Positions 17,894 through 25,976 of a stretch of 64,000 nucleotides of DNA are shown here, piece by piece. Under the pieces are notes generated by a model. That model was not told the DNA's origin and made no database searches. It saw only the letters and a list, made by a program, of their open reading frames with translations. Both the position numbers and the translations under genes were made by a program. Within the stretch, counting starts at the first letter, position 1, and each line of letters starts with the position of its first letter. Source of the stretch: Croceimicrobium sp963977415 (GTDB lineage Bacteria; Bacteroidota; Bacteroidia; Flavobacteriales; Schleiferiaceae); NCBI GenBank assembly GCA_963977415.1, contig CAXBOS010000007.1, positions 62,001 to 126,000 on the forward strand, given 5' to 3'.

Positions 17894-18451
17894 TTATTCG
17901 TTAATACTTATAGCGGAAATACTATCGGCCAGTGCTTGGTATTTTTGAGCGCTAGTATCCCAAATAGATTGCGCCTTAATAGTAGGTTCGATTCGCTTAA
18001 TTAACAGCATATAAATATCACCCATAGCCTTCTGCTCATCTAATAAATACTTACTCGCAGTAGCAGTATCAAGCACTTCCTCTTTTAAACTTTTACGCAA
18101 TGAAAGTAACTGAGAACGCGTGTAGGTTAACTGCTTTTCAATTTTCGCTTTATCACGCAGATACTTTTGGTAGGGCGTTATAACCAATTCGAAGGGGGCC
18201 AGTTTTGTGGTCCAAAACTCTTTATCGTCCTGATTTACTTTCGGACCATGCAAGATCTTATTTAATCCTTCAATTTCCCCAATTTGAGCATTTATCGCCG
18301 TGCTATCGATTAAATTATAACGCGCTTGATGGCTTTCGAGTTCTACTAAAAGACTATCAACTACAACAATTTTGTCCTTATAAACTTCCGCTGGGCCATT
18401 GCAGGCCATTAGGCTTAGCGCCAAGATGACTATACTAAATGCGTATTTCAT
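17894..18451 (-). CDS. hypothetical lipoprotein with coiled-coil character
   Basis: 185 residues. The lipobox is LSLMACNG, so the mature protein would be anchored by Cys17. The mature part is nearly all helix with heptad-like charged repeats (VDSLLVELESHQARYN, AKIEKQLTYTRSQLLSLRKSLKEE). No family is recognised with certainty. It lies 12 bases after serS and 4 before the TPR gene; the pair may form a lipoprotein-TPR complex at the outer membrane, which is inference from order alone. Confidence 0.75.
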   Translation of the reverse strand: MKYAFSIVILALSLMACNGPAEVYKDKIVVVDSLLVELESHQARYNLIDSTAINAQIGEIEGLNKILHGPKVNQDDKEFWTTKLAPFELVITPYQKYLRDKAKIEKQLTYTRSQLLSLRKSLKEEVLDTATASKYLLDEQKAMGDIYMLLIKRIEPTIKAQSIWDTSAQKYQALADSISAISINE

Positions 18452-18463
18452 TGGGTGAAATTT

Positions 18464-19732
18464 TTAGATCGTTTTAAAACCAGTAAATGACTGTAAAGCT
18501 TCTGGAACATGAACAACGCCGCCTTCTTGGTGATTTTCCAACAAGGCCGCCACAATGCGCGGTAATGCCAGTGCACTTCCATTTAAGCTGTGGGCCAGAT
18601 GGGTTTTCTTATCCTCTCCACGGTAACGAATTTTCATTCTATTTGTTTGGAAAGTTTGGAAATTAGACACTGAACTCACTTCTAACCAGCGCTTTTGCGC
18701 AGCCGACCAAACCTCAAAATCGTAGGTCATTGCTGAAGTAAAACCCATATCCCCTCCGCATAAGCGTAAAATACGGTAAGGTAATTCCAGCTTTTTCAAT
18801 AAGCCGGCAATGTGCTCCACCATCCCCTCTAAAATTTCGAAGCTTTTTTCGGGTAAGCTCAGGCAAACGATTTCCACTTTATCAAATTGATGTAAGCGAT
18901 TTAAACCTCTTACGTCCTTTCCATAACTTCCCGCTTCTCTGCGGAAGCAAGCACTATAGGCCGTGGCTTTTAGTGGTAAGTCCTCCAATTCTAAAATCTC
19001 ATCTCTAAAGATGTTGGTGATAGGAACTTCAGCGGTTGGAATAGCATACAAATTATCTTCGGGCATATAATACATTTGCCCTTCCTTGTCGGGCAATTGC
19101 CCTGTACCGTAAGCAGAAGCTTCGTTTACAAAAAGTGGCGGTTGATACTCTTCGTATCCTGCATTTCTATTTTCCTCGAGGAAAAAGTTAATAAGGGCTC
19201 TTTGTAAACGTGCGCCTTTCCCTTGATATACAGGAAAGCCTGCTCCGGTAATTTTCACGCCTAGATCGAAACGAATTAGTTTCTTTTCTTCCGCTATCTC
19301 CCAATGCGGTTTAGCATCTTCACCTAGATCTTTGATTTCACCAACACGAGCAATTTCTTCATTATCGTCGGCCGATTTGCCCGCAGGCACTAAATGAAAA
19401 GGAACGTTGGGTAATTGCACTAAGAGCTCATCGAGCGCGTGACGCAATTGTTCCTCCTGCGCTTGCAAGTCTTTAGTTTGTTCTTTCAATTCAGCAGAAC
19501 GCTCTTTCAGCACATCAGCCTCAGCACGTTTGCCTTCCTTAAATAAGCCACCAATGGTTTTGCTTATTTTATTGGCCTCGGCCAGGCATTGATCCAAATC
19601 ATTCTGTGCTTGTCGTCTTTGTTGATCAAGATTAAGAATGTCTTTAATATTTTGTTCTGCATTAATACCTCTCTTTTTAAGACCTGCAATGGCCTCTTCG
19701 CCGTTATCGCGGAGGTAAGAAATTTGGAGCAT
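18464..19732 (-). CDS. serS: seryl-tRNA synthetase
   Basis: A 422-residue class II synthetase charging tRNA-Ser (and tRNA-Sec where present). The N-terminal tRNA-binding coiled coil (about 30-100) is followed by the catalytic core: motif 2 region ACFRREAGSYGKDVRGLNRLHQF, VEIVCLS, and motif 3 LAHSLNGSALALPRIVAALLENHQ. The length is typical. It leads the minus-strand cluster down to recX. A TAnnTTCG-like box lies upstream but is weak. Confidence 0.97.
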   Translation of the reverse strand: MLQISYLRDNGEEAIAGLKKRGINAEQNIKDILNLDQQRRQAQNDLDQCLAEANKISKTIGGLFKEGKRAEADVLKERSAELKEQTKDLQAQEEQLRHALDELLVQLPNVPFHLVPAGKSADDNEEIARVGEIKDLGEDAKPHWEIAEEKKLIRFDLGVKITGAGFPVYQGKGARLQRALINFFLEENRNAGYEEYQPPLFVNEASAYGTGQLPDKEGQMYYMPEDNLYAIPTAEVPITNIFRDEILELEDLPLKATAYSACFRREAGSYGKDVRGLNRLHQFDKVEIVCLSLPEKSFEILEGMVEHIAGLLKKLELPYRILRLCGGDMGFTSAMTYDFEVWSAAQKRWLEVSSVSNFQTFQTNRMKIRYRGEDKKTHLAHSLNGSALALPRIVAALLENHQEGGVVHVPEALQSFTGFKTI

Positions 19733-19809
19733 AGTAATTCTATTTTTTAGGAAGGGCGAAGTTAATCAATGAATAAAGCAGATGACTACTTCGCGCCGTA
19801 TTTTTAAAG

Positions 19810-19950
19810 CTTAGTTCGGTCAAAAATTTCAGCTTCAGATTTTCAATAGAGGGAAAATACTAATTTGAAGAATTGAGTTGTGGTGGACCGCAGAAAATTA
19901 AGCTAGATGCACGATTTTCACTTTTAAAGGAAAAATACTTGTAAGCCTCT
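19810..19950 (+). repeat. dispersed intergenic repeat, copy A
   Basis: The 116 bases 19835-19950 match 33046-33159 (copy B) from end to end with near-equal length. Shared blocks include TCAGATTTTCAATA near the 5' end and TAAGCCTCT at the 3' end, with GGAAAAA shortly before it; the middle is more diverged. Similarity probably extends left to a shared AGTTC near 19813. No coding frame is shared. Confidence 0.6.
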
Positions 19951-20062
19951 TCCAATGGTAGTTTTTGAGGCCTTTGTGCTTCACTATAACTACACTAATT
20001 TGGCTAAAACCTACTATTTACATGGGGCCTTAGACCTGATTATACATCAGAATCAGGCTTTA

Positions 20063-20100
20063 AGCAAAAAAACCCCTTACCGAAAAATCGATAAGGGGTA
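20063..20100 (-). terminator. Rho-independent terminator after rpmA
   Basis: Reading the minus strand, ACCCCTTA and TAAGGGGT form an 8-bp stem followed by a run of seven T. It ends the rplU-rpmA transcript. Confidence 0.9.
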
Positions 20101-20120
20101 TATATTTATAAAGAATAAAT

Positions 20121-20378
20121 CTACGCAGTAGGATCTACTGAAACGTATGATTTATTGTTTGCTTTCTTACGAAATACAACTTTACCATCTGTAAGAGCGA
20201 AAAGAGTATGATCTTTTCCCATTCCTACATTAGTACCAGGATTATGGCGAGTACCGCGCTGACGCACGATAATGTTTCCTGCGATAGCTGCTTGACCGCC
20301 GAAAATTTTAACACCTAATCTTTTACTTTCTGATTCACGTCCGTTTCTAGAACTACCGACACCTTTCTTATGAGCCAT
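20121..20378 (-). CDS. rpmA: 50S ribosomal protein bL27
   Basis: 85 residues with the family's invariant start MAHKKGVGSSRNGRESESKRLG and the GGQ-like FGGQAAIAGNIIVRQRGT. It is full length without an N-terminal cleavable extension. It follows rplU after 40 bases, the usual ribosomal pair. Confidence 0.98.
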   Translation of the reverse strand: MAHKKGVGSSRNGRESESKRLGVKIFGGQAAIAGNIIVRQRGTRHNPGTNVGMGKDHTLFALTDGKVVFRKKANNKSYVSVDPTA

Positions 20379-20418
20379 GGCTTAAAATTTTTTAGATTAT
20401 GATTACCAGATTCTTTAA

Positions 20419-20727
20419 CTATCCTATTGCCGTAATTTCGATTTGCGAAATGTACTGACGGTGACCGTTCATCTTCTGATGACCTTTACGTCTTTTCTTT
20501 TTAAAGATTAACACCTTGTCTGCTCTAAGGTGCTGAACTACTTTAGCATCTACTTTGATGCCTGCTATAACCGGGGCGCCAACTTCTACCTTACCGTTAT
20601 TGTCTGTAAGCATTACTTTATCGAAAGAAAGAGTCTCTCCTTCTTCAGCTTGCAGACGATTAACGTAGATACGTTGATCTTTTTGTACTTTGTACTGATG
20701 CCCTGCTATCTCTACTATGGCGAACAT
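20419..20727 (-). CDS. rplU: 50S ribosomal protein bL21
   Basis: 102 residues, the expected length, starting MFAIVEIAGHQYKVQKDQ and containing the conserved VLIFKKKRRKGHQKMNGHRQ. It is the first gene of the rplU-rpmA operon. Confidence 0.98.
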   Translation of the reverse strand: MFAIVEIAGHQYKVQKDQRIYVNRLQAEEGETLSFDKVMLTDNNGKVEVGAPVIAGIKVDAKVVQHLRADKVLIFKKKRRKGHQKMNGHRQYISQIEITAIG

Positions 20728-20746
20728 ATACTTATTTTTAGGGCTG

Positions 20747-20754
20747 CAAATTTA
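20747..20754 (-). promoter_or_regulatory. -7 box TAAATTTG upstream of rplU
   Basis: On the minus strand TAAATTTG matches TAnnTTTG and stands 19 bases before the rplU ATG, giving a short leader. The -33 element is not obvious. Confidence 0.5.
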
Positions 20755-20976
20755 CAACAATATCCTTTTAATCTAGTCATACTGGCTAAAAATTTATCCC
20801 TAGTCTACTCCTGCAGGAGATAAGCCGCTGCAAAATAGGGATTCTTGCAAAGGATTTCACAAAACATTAACAATAAAACAAGCCAAAAAACTAGCGGAAA
20901 CCCCGACTTAAGTAACCTATTTCAAATTTTATATCTTAAAATTGCAGCGGATTTAATTTAAAGCAAGATAAATCTT

Positions 20977-22293
20977 ATGCACAAAAAAATTCTCAGCCTC
21001 TTCTTAGCATCCATAGTAGGAAGCGCGATGGCCCAGAGCAAAATAGAATTCGAAGAATACGACCTTGATAATGGTTTACACGTTATTCTTCACGAAGACC
21101 ACAGTACGCCTATAGTTGCGGTATCGGTTCTGTACCATGTAGGTAGTAAAAACGAAAAGCCAGGACGTTCAGGTTTTGCGCACTTTTTTGAGCATTTGAT
21201 GTTCGAAGGCTCGCCCAATATAGAGCGCGGAGAATACATGAAAATTGTTTCGGCCAATGGTGGTGCTTTAAATGCCAGCACTACTTTCGATCGTACCTAT
21301 TATTTCGAAATCCTTCCTTCTAATCAATTGGAGTTGGGTTTATGGTTAGAAAGTGAGCGCATGTTGCAAGCCAAAGTAGATATCGAAGGCGTTAACACCC
21401 AGCGTGAAGTAGTAAAAGAAGAAAAACGCTTAAATATAGACAACCAACCTTACGGTTCTTTCCAAGAAAAAATGTTTGGTACTGCCTTTAAGGGGAGTTA
21501 CTACGAAATATCTCCCATTGGAACGATGGAAGACTTAAACGCGGCGGAAGAAGCTGATTTTAAAGATTTCTATTCCACCTTTTATGTTCCTAATAACGCT
21601 ACTCTTTCAATTGCAGGTGATATAGATATCAAGCAAGCTAAAGAATGGATCAATAAATACTTCTCCACTATTCCAAAAGGCACCAAAGAAATTCCTCGTC
21701 CTACCGAGAAACCAGCGCCTTTAAGCGGCGAAGTAGTAGACACGATTTACGACAACATTCAATTACCGGGTGTTTTCATCGGTTACCGTTGCCCAGAAAG
21801 AGGAACGAAAGAAGCCTATGCGATGGATATGATTTCTACTGTACTAGCCGATGGCCAAAGCTCTATGCTTTACAAATCTATTGTGGATGAAAAGCAATTA
21901 GGTGTAGTAGTGCAAGCCTTCAATTATTCATTAGAAAACGCCGGTTTATTTATTGCCTTTGGTTTAGCTAATCCGGATACCGAATTAAATGACTTTGTAC
22001 AAGCCATAGACGATGAGGTAAACAAATTAATTAATGACGGAATTTCAGAGGAAGATTATGCTAAAATCCAAAACCAGATTGAAAACGACTTCGTTTCTCG
22101 AAATGGCCGCGTAGCAGGTATTGCCGAAAGTTTAGCCGATAATCACGTATACTTAGGAGATGCTAATCTTATCAATACTGAGATTAAAAACTACCGCGAA
22201 ATTTCTGCCGAATACATGCAAGAAATAGCAGCGAAATATCTAAAACCTGAAAACCGGGTTGTTTTAAAATACTTACCAAAAAACGCACAGTAA
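20977..22293 (+). CDS. M16 zinc peptidase, catalytic member of a pair
   Basis: A 438-residue exported pitrilysin-family protease. After a signal peptide ending AMAQ, the inverted zinc motif HFFEH is seen at His69-Glu72-His73 (HFFEHLMFEGS), with the later VKEEKRLNIDN supplying the third ligand Glu. Two M16 half-domains are present, the normal size for one member of a heterodimeric M16B pair. The partner follows 14 bases downstream. It is probably periplasmic and degrades short peptides. Confidence 0.93.
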   Translation: MHKKILSLFLASIVGSAMAQSKIEFEEYDLDNGLHVILHEDHSTPIVAVSVLYHVGSKNEKPGRSGFAHFFEHLMFEGSPNIERGEYMKIVSANGGALNASTTFDRTYYFEILPSNQLELGLWLESERMLQAKVDIEGVNTQREVVKEEKRLNIDNQPYGSFQEKMFGTAFKGSYYEISPIGTMEDLNAAEEADFKDFYSTFYVPNNATLSIAGDIDIKQAKEWINKYFSTIPKGTKEIPRPTEKPAPLSGEVVDTIYDNIQLPGVFIGYRCPERGTKEAYAMDMISTVLADGQSSMLYKSIVDEKQLGVVVQAFNYSLENAGLFIAFGLANPDTELNDFVQAIDDEVNKLINDGISEEDYAKIQNQIENDFVSRNGRVAGIAESLADNHVYLGDANLINTEIKNYREISAEYMQEIAAKYLKPENRVVLKYLPKNAQ

Positions 22294-22307
22294 AAGCATA
22301 AAATAAT

Positions 22308-24374
22308 ATGAAAAGAATACTAGCAAGCCTACTAATCCTGCTCATTACTGTATCGGGATTTGCCCAAGTAGATCGCAGCATTAGGCCAAAACCAGCTCCC
22401 GCCAAAGAAATTGAACTGGGAGAGTTTAAAACTTACACCCTTGACAATGGTCTTAAAATTATCGTCGTAAAAAACGACAAACTTCCCCGCGTATCTTTTA
22501 GCCTCGTAGTTGATCGTGATCCCTTTTTAGAAGGTGACAAAGCAGGTTATATTAGTCTAGCGGGAAGCTTAATGCGCAACGGAACAGCTAATCGCACGAA
22601 AGAGCAATTAGATAAAGAAGTTGACTTTATTGGAGCTACTTTATTCACAGGCGCAACTAACGCTTATGCCAGTGGTTTAAGTAAATACAGTGAAGATATT
22701 ATTGGCCTTATGGCAGATGTAGCTTTAAATCCTTCCTTTCCGCAAGAGGAGTTTGACAAGTTAATTAAACAATCTCTTTCCAGTATTGAATCGGATAAAG
22801 AAGATCCTAATTCTTTGTCAAGCCGCTTATTCAACTCCAGCCTTTACGGCTTAAATCACCCTTATGGTGAATTAGAAACTGAAGCAAGCATCAATAGCAT
22901 CTCACTTGAGGATTGTAAAAAATTCTACCAAGAAAACTGGAGTCCTAATAAAGCCTATATGGTTGTTGTGGGTGACATCAAGCCAAAGAAAGCTAAAAAG
23001 CTAATCGAAAAGTATTTTGGAGCTTGGGAAAGTAAAGAAGTAGCGAAAAGAGAATTTGAAATGCCCGCGAAACCAGCAGCTAGCGAGGTGAAAATCATTA
23101 ATCGCAATAGCTCTGTACAAACAGTATTAACACTAGGAAACACTATTGACTTAAAACCGGGTAGCCCTGATATCGTAACCGTGCGCTTAATGAATCAAAT
23201 TCTTGGTGGCGGAAGTACTGGTCGTTTATTCCAAAATATTAGAGAAGATAAAGGCTATACTTATGGAGCTTACTCTAATTACAACAGCGATGAGTTAGTT
23301 GGTTACTTAAGTGCTAACGCAAGTGTGAGGAATGAAGTGACCGATAGCGCAGTAGCAGAATTCATCAAAGAATTCAAACGTCTTCAAACCGAAACAGTAG
23401 GTGAACAAGAGTTACAAGATGCTAAGAACAACATTATTGGTTCTTTCGGGAGAAACCTAGAAAGCGCTCAAACTATTGCCAGCTTTGCTCTCAATATTCA
23501 GCGTTACAACTTACCTGAGGATTACTACAAAACCTACATCCAACGTTTAGAAGCGGTTAGCGCTGAAGACATTATGGCTTCGGCTAATAAGTACATAAAT
23601 GCAGACGCCCTTACCATTACGGCCGTGGGTAAAGCAGCCGACATTGCTACTAGTCTTGAGAAATTTGGGACCGTAAAATATTACGGCTTTAATGGCGAAG
23701 AAACGGGTCCTCCCAGCTTCCCTGTGCCCGCTGGTATTACGGCTGAAAGCGTAATTAACGGTTACATTGATGCCATTGGTGGTCAAGAAAAATTAGATGC
23801 GGTAAAAGACATGAGCATTATTATGTCGGCTTCAATTAGCGGCATGCCAATGGAGGCGCAAGCGAAAACTTTAAAGAAGCGCCCTAACCTATTCTTAACC
23901 GAAATGACTGTTGCAGGCTTTGGTACTGTACAAAAAGTAGTTTTTGATGGTAAGAAAGGCGAAACTTCTGGTATGCAAGGTTCTACTGTTTTGGAAGGTG
24001 AAGACCTGGAGGAAATTAAAAGTCAGGGTGCTTTCTTTGGTGAAGCAGAATACCTAAGCAATGGTTATAAATTAACTCTTGTAGCCATTAATATGGTAGA
24101 TGGCGAAAAAGCCTACACCATAGAATTGGATAAAAACGGAGACCTTTCTACCGAATACTATTCCGTAGAAACTGGCTTAAAATTATTAGAGGAGGCCACA
24201 GTTGAAGGACCGCAAGGAGAAATGACTGTTTCTCAGAAATACAGCGATTACCGCTCGGTTGACGGAGTAATGATTCCTTATCAAATTAATATTAGTCAAG
24301 GTCCTCAGCAGATCAGCATGACTACCACTGAAGCGAAAATCAATTCAGGTTTAAAGAAGTCTGACTTTAAATAG
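22308..24374 (+). CDS. M16-like non-catalytic partner with C-terminal extension
   Basis: 688 residues with a signal peptide ending GFAQ. The M16 fold is clear (YTLDNGLKIIVVKNDKLPRVSF, and the R/Y-pair motif FQNIREDKGYTYGAY), but the HxxEH zinc motif is absent: the position reads SLAGSLMRNGT. This is the usual inactive partner of an M16B pair, supplying the Arg/Tyr substrate-binding residues. After about residue 460 it carries an extra beta-rich domain of about 220 residues (from INGYIDAIGGQEKLDAVKDM), similar in style to outer-membrane lipoprotein-sorting-like domains often attached to Bacteroidota proteases. It closes the operon before the terminator at 24396. Confidence 0.9.
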   Translation: MKRILASLLILLITVSGFAQVDRSIRPKPAPAKEIELGEFKTYTLDNGLKIIVVKNDKLPRVSFSLVVDRDPFLEGDKAGYISLAGSLMRNGTANRTKEQLDKEVDFIGATLFTGATNAYASGLSKYSEDIIGLMADVALNPSFPQEEFDKLIKQSLSSIESDKEDPNSLSSRLFNSSLYGLNHPYGELETEASINSISLEDCKKFYQENWSPNKAYMVVVGDIKPKKAKKLIEKYFGAWESKEVAKREFEMPAKPAASEVKIINRNSSVQTVLTLGNTIDLKPGSPDIVTVRLMNQILGGGSTGRLFQNIREDKGYTYGAYSNYNSDELVGYLSANASVRNEVTDSAVAEFIKEFKRLQTETVGEQELQDAKNNIIGSFGRNLESAQTIASFALNIQRYNLPEDYYKTYIQRLEAVSAEDIMASANKYINADALTITAVGKAADIATSLEKFGTVKYYGFNGEETGPPSFPVPAGITAESVINGYIDAIGGQEKLDAVKDMSIIMSASISGMPMEAQAKTLKKRPNLFLTEMTVAGFGTVQKVVFDGKKGETSGMQGSTVLEGEDLEEIKSQGAFFGEAEYLSNGYKLTLVAINMVDGEKAYTIELDKNGDLSTEYYSVETGLKLLEEATVEGPQGEMTVSQKYSDYRSVDGVMIPYQINISQGPQQISMTTTEAKINSGLKKSDFK

Positions 24375-24395
24375 TATTTCGCTTTATTAAAATTT

Positions 24396-24423
24396 AAGCC
24401 ACCTCTCGGGGTGGCTTTTTTTA
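24396..24423 (+). terminator. Rho-independent terminator
   Basis: AAGCCACC and GGTGGCTT form an 8-bp stem with a 6-nt loop and a T-run. The T-run overlaps the stop codon of the convergent EamA gene. Confidence 0.88.
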
Positions 24424-25347
24424 TGCTTCTTTTCTAAGCCTCTTTTTACGAATCCTATCCGCTGGACTGCCCTTAAAGTTCACCAAATAAACGCCGGCTA
24501 AAATGCAAAGCATGCCGCCTAAATGCTCAGGGCCAATGCTTTCTCCGTCCCAAACGCCCCATAAAAGCGCTACCAAAGGAATGGCATAAGTAACACTCGC
24601 CGCAAATAGCGAAGTCGTTCCCTTAATGAGGATATTAAACACGATAATCGCCAAACTGCTACCTACAATTCCTAAAATCGAAATGTAACCTAAACTTACC
24701 CAAGCTGCTGGCGCAGATTGCATCACCTCAAGAAAATCGGTGGTAAATAAATAGCCCAAAGCCAAAGGCCCGACGGCAGTTAAACTAAGAAGTGTAATAG
24801 ACAAGGCATCCAAACCTGGCAACTTCGTGTTGATTACGTTAATACTAATGGCATAACAAACTGTTGCGATTATTGGATAAATCCCATAAGAAAGGCGATC
24901 AAAATCAACTTGTAAATCTGGCAATAGCAGCCATAATGCACCCGCAAAACCAGCAGCAATACCTAATGCCCCAATCCATGAAACTTTAATCTTAAACCAA
25001 ACTAAACCGATTATTAAAGTAAAAAGAGGCACCAAAGAATTAAGAATCCCCACCAAAGATGAATCTAACTTAGTAACGGCTAGCGGAAATAGTACATAAG
25101 GAATTCCATTTCCGAAAAAACCAACTGCCACCAGAGCCCACAAGTACTTGCGTTCGTATTTCTTGAAACGATTTAAGGCCACCAAAAGCGTAAATAGCCA
25201 GGCGGTTGCAATGCGAATGAAGCCAATTTGCCCGTAGCTAAAACTCTCTAACCCTCTCTTCATTAAAATAAATGAACTGCCCCAAGTAAGGGCTAACAGA
25301 ATAAAAAGGGTCCAAGCCTTTAGGGGACCAATGGTGTTTTCCTTCAT
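24421..25347 (-). CDS. EamA/DMT-family transporter
   Basis: A 308-residue inner-membrane protein with about ten hydrophobic segments in two EamA halves; WTLFILLALTWGSSFILMKRGLESFS opens the first. The second half starts near IYPIIATVCYAISINVI. Such proteins export metabolites or amino acids; the substrate is not predictable. The C-terminus is very basic (RIRKKRLRKEA). It is divergent from the gene at 25405. Confidence 0.92.
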   Translation of the reverse strand: MKENTIGPLKAWTLFILLALTWGSSFILMKRGLESFSYGQIGFIRIATAWLFTLLVALNRFKKYERKYLWALVAVGFFGNGIPYVLFPLAVTKLDSSLVGILNSLVPLFTLIIGLVWFKIKVSWIGALGIAAGFAGALWLLLPDLQVDFDRLSYGIYPIIATVCYAISINVINTKLPGLDALSITLLSLTAVGPLALGYLFTTDFLEVMQSAPAAWVSLGYISILGIVGSSLAIIVFNILIKGTTSLFAASVTYAIPLVALLWGVWDGESIGPEHLGGMLCILAGVYLVNFKGSPADRIRKKRLRKEA

Positions 25348-25351
25348 GCGC

Positions 25352-25359
25352 CAAAGGTA
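25352..25359 (-). promoter_or_regulatory. -7 box TACCTTTG before the EamA gene
   Basis: A minus-strand TAnnTTTG match ends 4 bases before the ATG, predicting a leaderless or near-leaderless message. No clear -33 is seen. Confidence 0.4.
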
Positions 25360-25362
25360 TCA

Positions 25363-25393
25363 TTTGCTTTATACCCTTTCCCTACTATATTTG
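25363..25393 (+). promoter_or_regulatory. complete Bacteroidota-type promoter, TTTG-N19-TATATTTG
   Basis: The -33 element TTTG (25363-25366) and -7 element TATATTTG (25386-25393) are separated by exactly 19 bases, the ideal arrangement for the Bacteroidota primary sigma factor. The -7 box ends 11 bases before the ATG at 25405. It overlaps the divergent EamA promoter region. Confidence 0.8.
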
Positions 25394-25404
25394 CTGCCCA
25401 TAGA

Positions 25405-25938
25405 ATGCGTCGATTAAAGCCCAAATATTTCTTAGCTCTCTTACTAGGCCTCAGTCTAATGGCGCCCTATTTCACTAATTTCATCTGCTTTAAGCAAAGC
25501 CAAATTGCCCATAAAAAAACGGTGAAGCAGCATTTCAACGCCACCTTGAAATTTGAGGATTTGGAAAAATTCAGCTTTAGTCCAAAGGAGTTTATGGATT
25601 TAGACTGGGATGGCGACGACGAATTTTATCTCGACAAAAAGAAATACGATGTATACAAAATAGAGCAAAAAGGCGATAGCCTAATTGCCTGGGCTTGGTG
25701 GGATCATGAAGAATCGCAGCTGGAAAAACGTTTCCATCAAATGTTGCATCAAAACAAAAACGAACCTTTAAGAGATAAGCCTAGTATTAGCCTGGATAAA
25801 CTTTCTAAATACCTGGCCTATCAAAGCTTCCGCTCTGCTCTTTTCGCTTCCGTAGATGACTATCCAAATGATGGTCAAGTTAAAATATGCCAGCCTTTCC
25901 TTGGTATAGATTCCCCTCCTCCACCAAGTTTTAAATGA
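25405..25938 (+). CDS. hypothetical exported protein upstream of a TonB receptor
   Basis: 177 residues. An N-terminal hydrophobic segment (YFLALLLGLSLMAPYFTNFICF) follows a basic start and could be a signal anchor. The body is charged, with EFMDLDWDGDDEFYLDKKKYDVYKIEQKGDSLIAWAWWD at its centre. The end contains one Cys and a proline cluster (SPPPPSFK). I do not recognise the family with certainty. Small periplasmic proteins with a similar W-D/E-FYxxKxYDV centre are often found beside TonB receptors or metal-efflux genes in this phylum, so a metal- or cofactor-related role is possible but unproven. The receptor gene starts 38 bases downstream. Confidence 0.7.
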   Translation: MRRLKPKYFLALLLGLSLMAPYFTNFICFKQSQIAHKKTVKQHFNATLKFEDLEKFSFSPKEFMDLDWDGDDEFYLDKKKYDVYKIEQKGDSLIAWAWWDHEESQLEKRFHQMLHQNKNEPLRDKPSISLDKLSKYLAYQSFRSALFASVDDYPNDGQVKICQPFLGIDSPPPPSFK

Positions 25939-25976
25939 CTTCTGATTAAAATCTAATTCATTTAAAAACATTTCAC

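Larger units (their letters stand above)
19733..20120. other. 388-base noncoding gap between serS and rpmA
   Basis: No coding frame of convincing quality is visible on either strand. The gap holds the rpmA terminator (20063-20100, minus), a copy of a dispersed noncoding repeat (about 19810-19950) and the upstream region of serS. The piece 19951-20062 shows nothing recognised. Confidence 0.7.
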
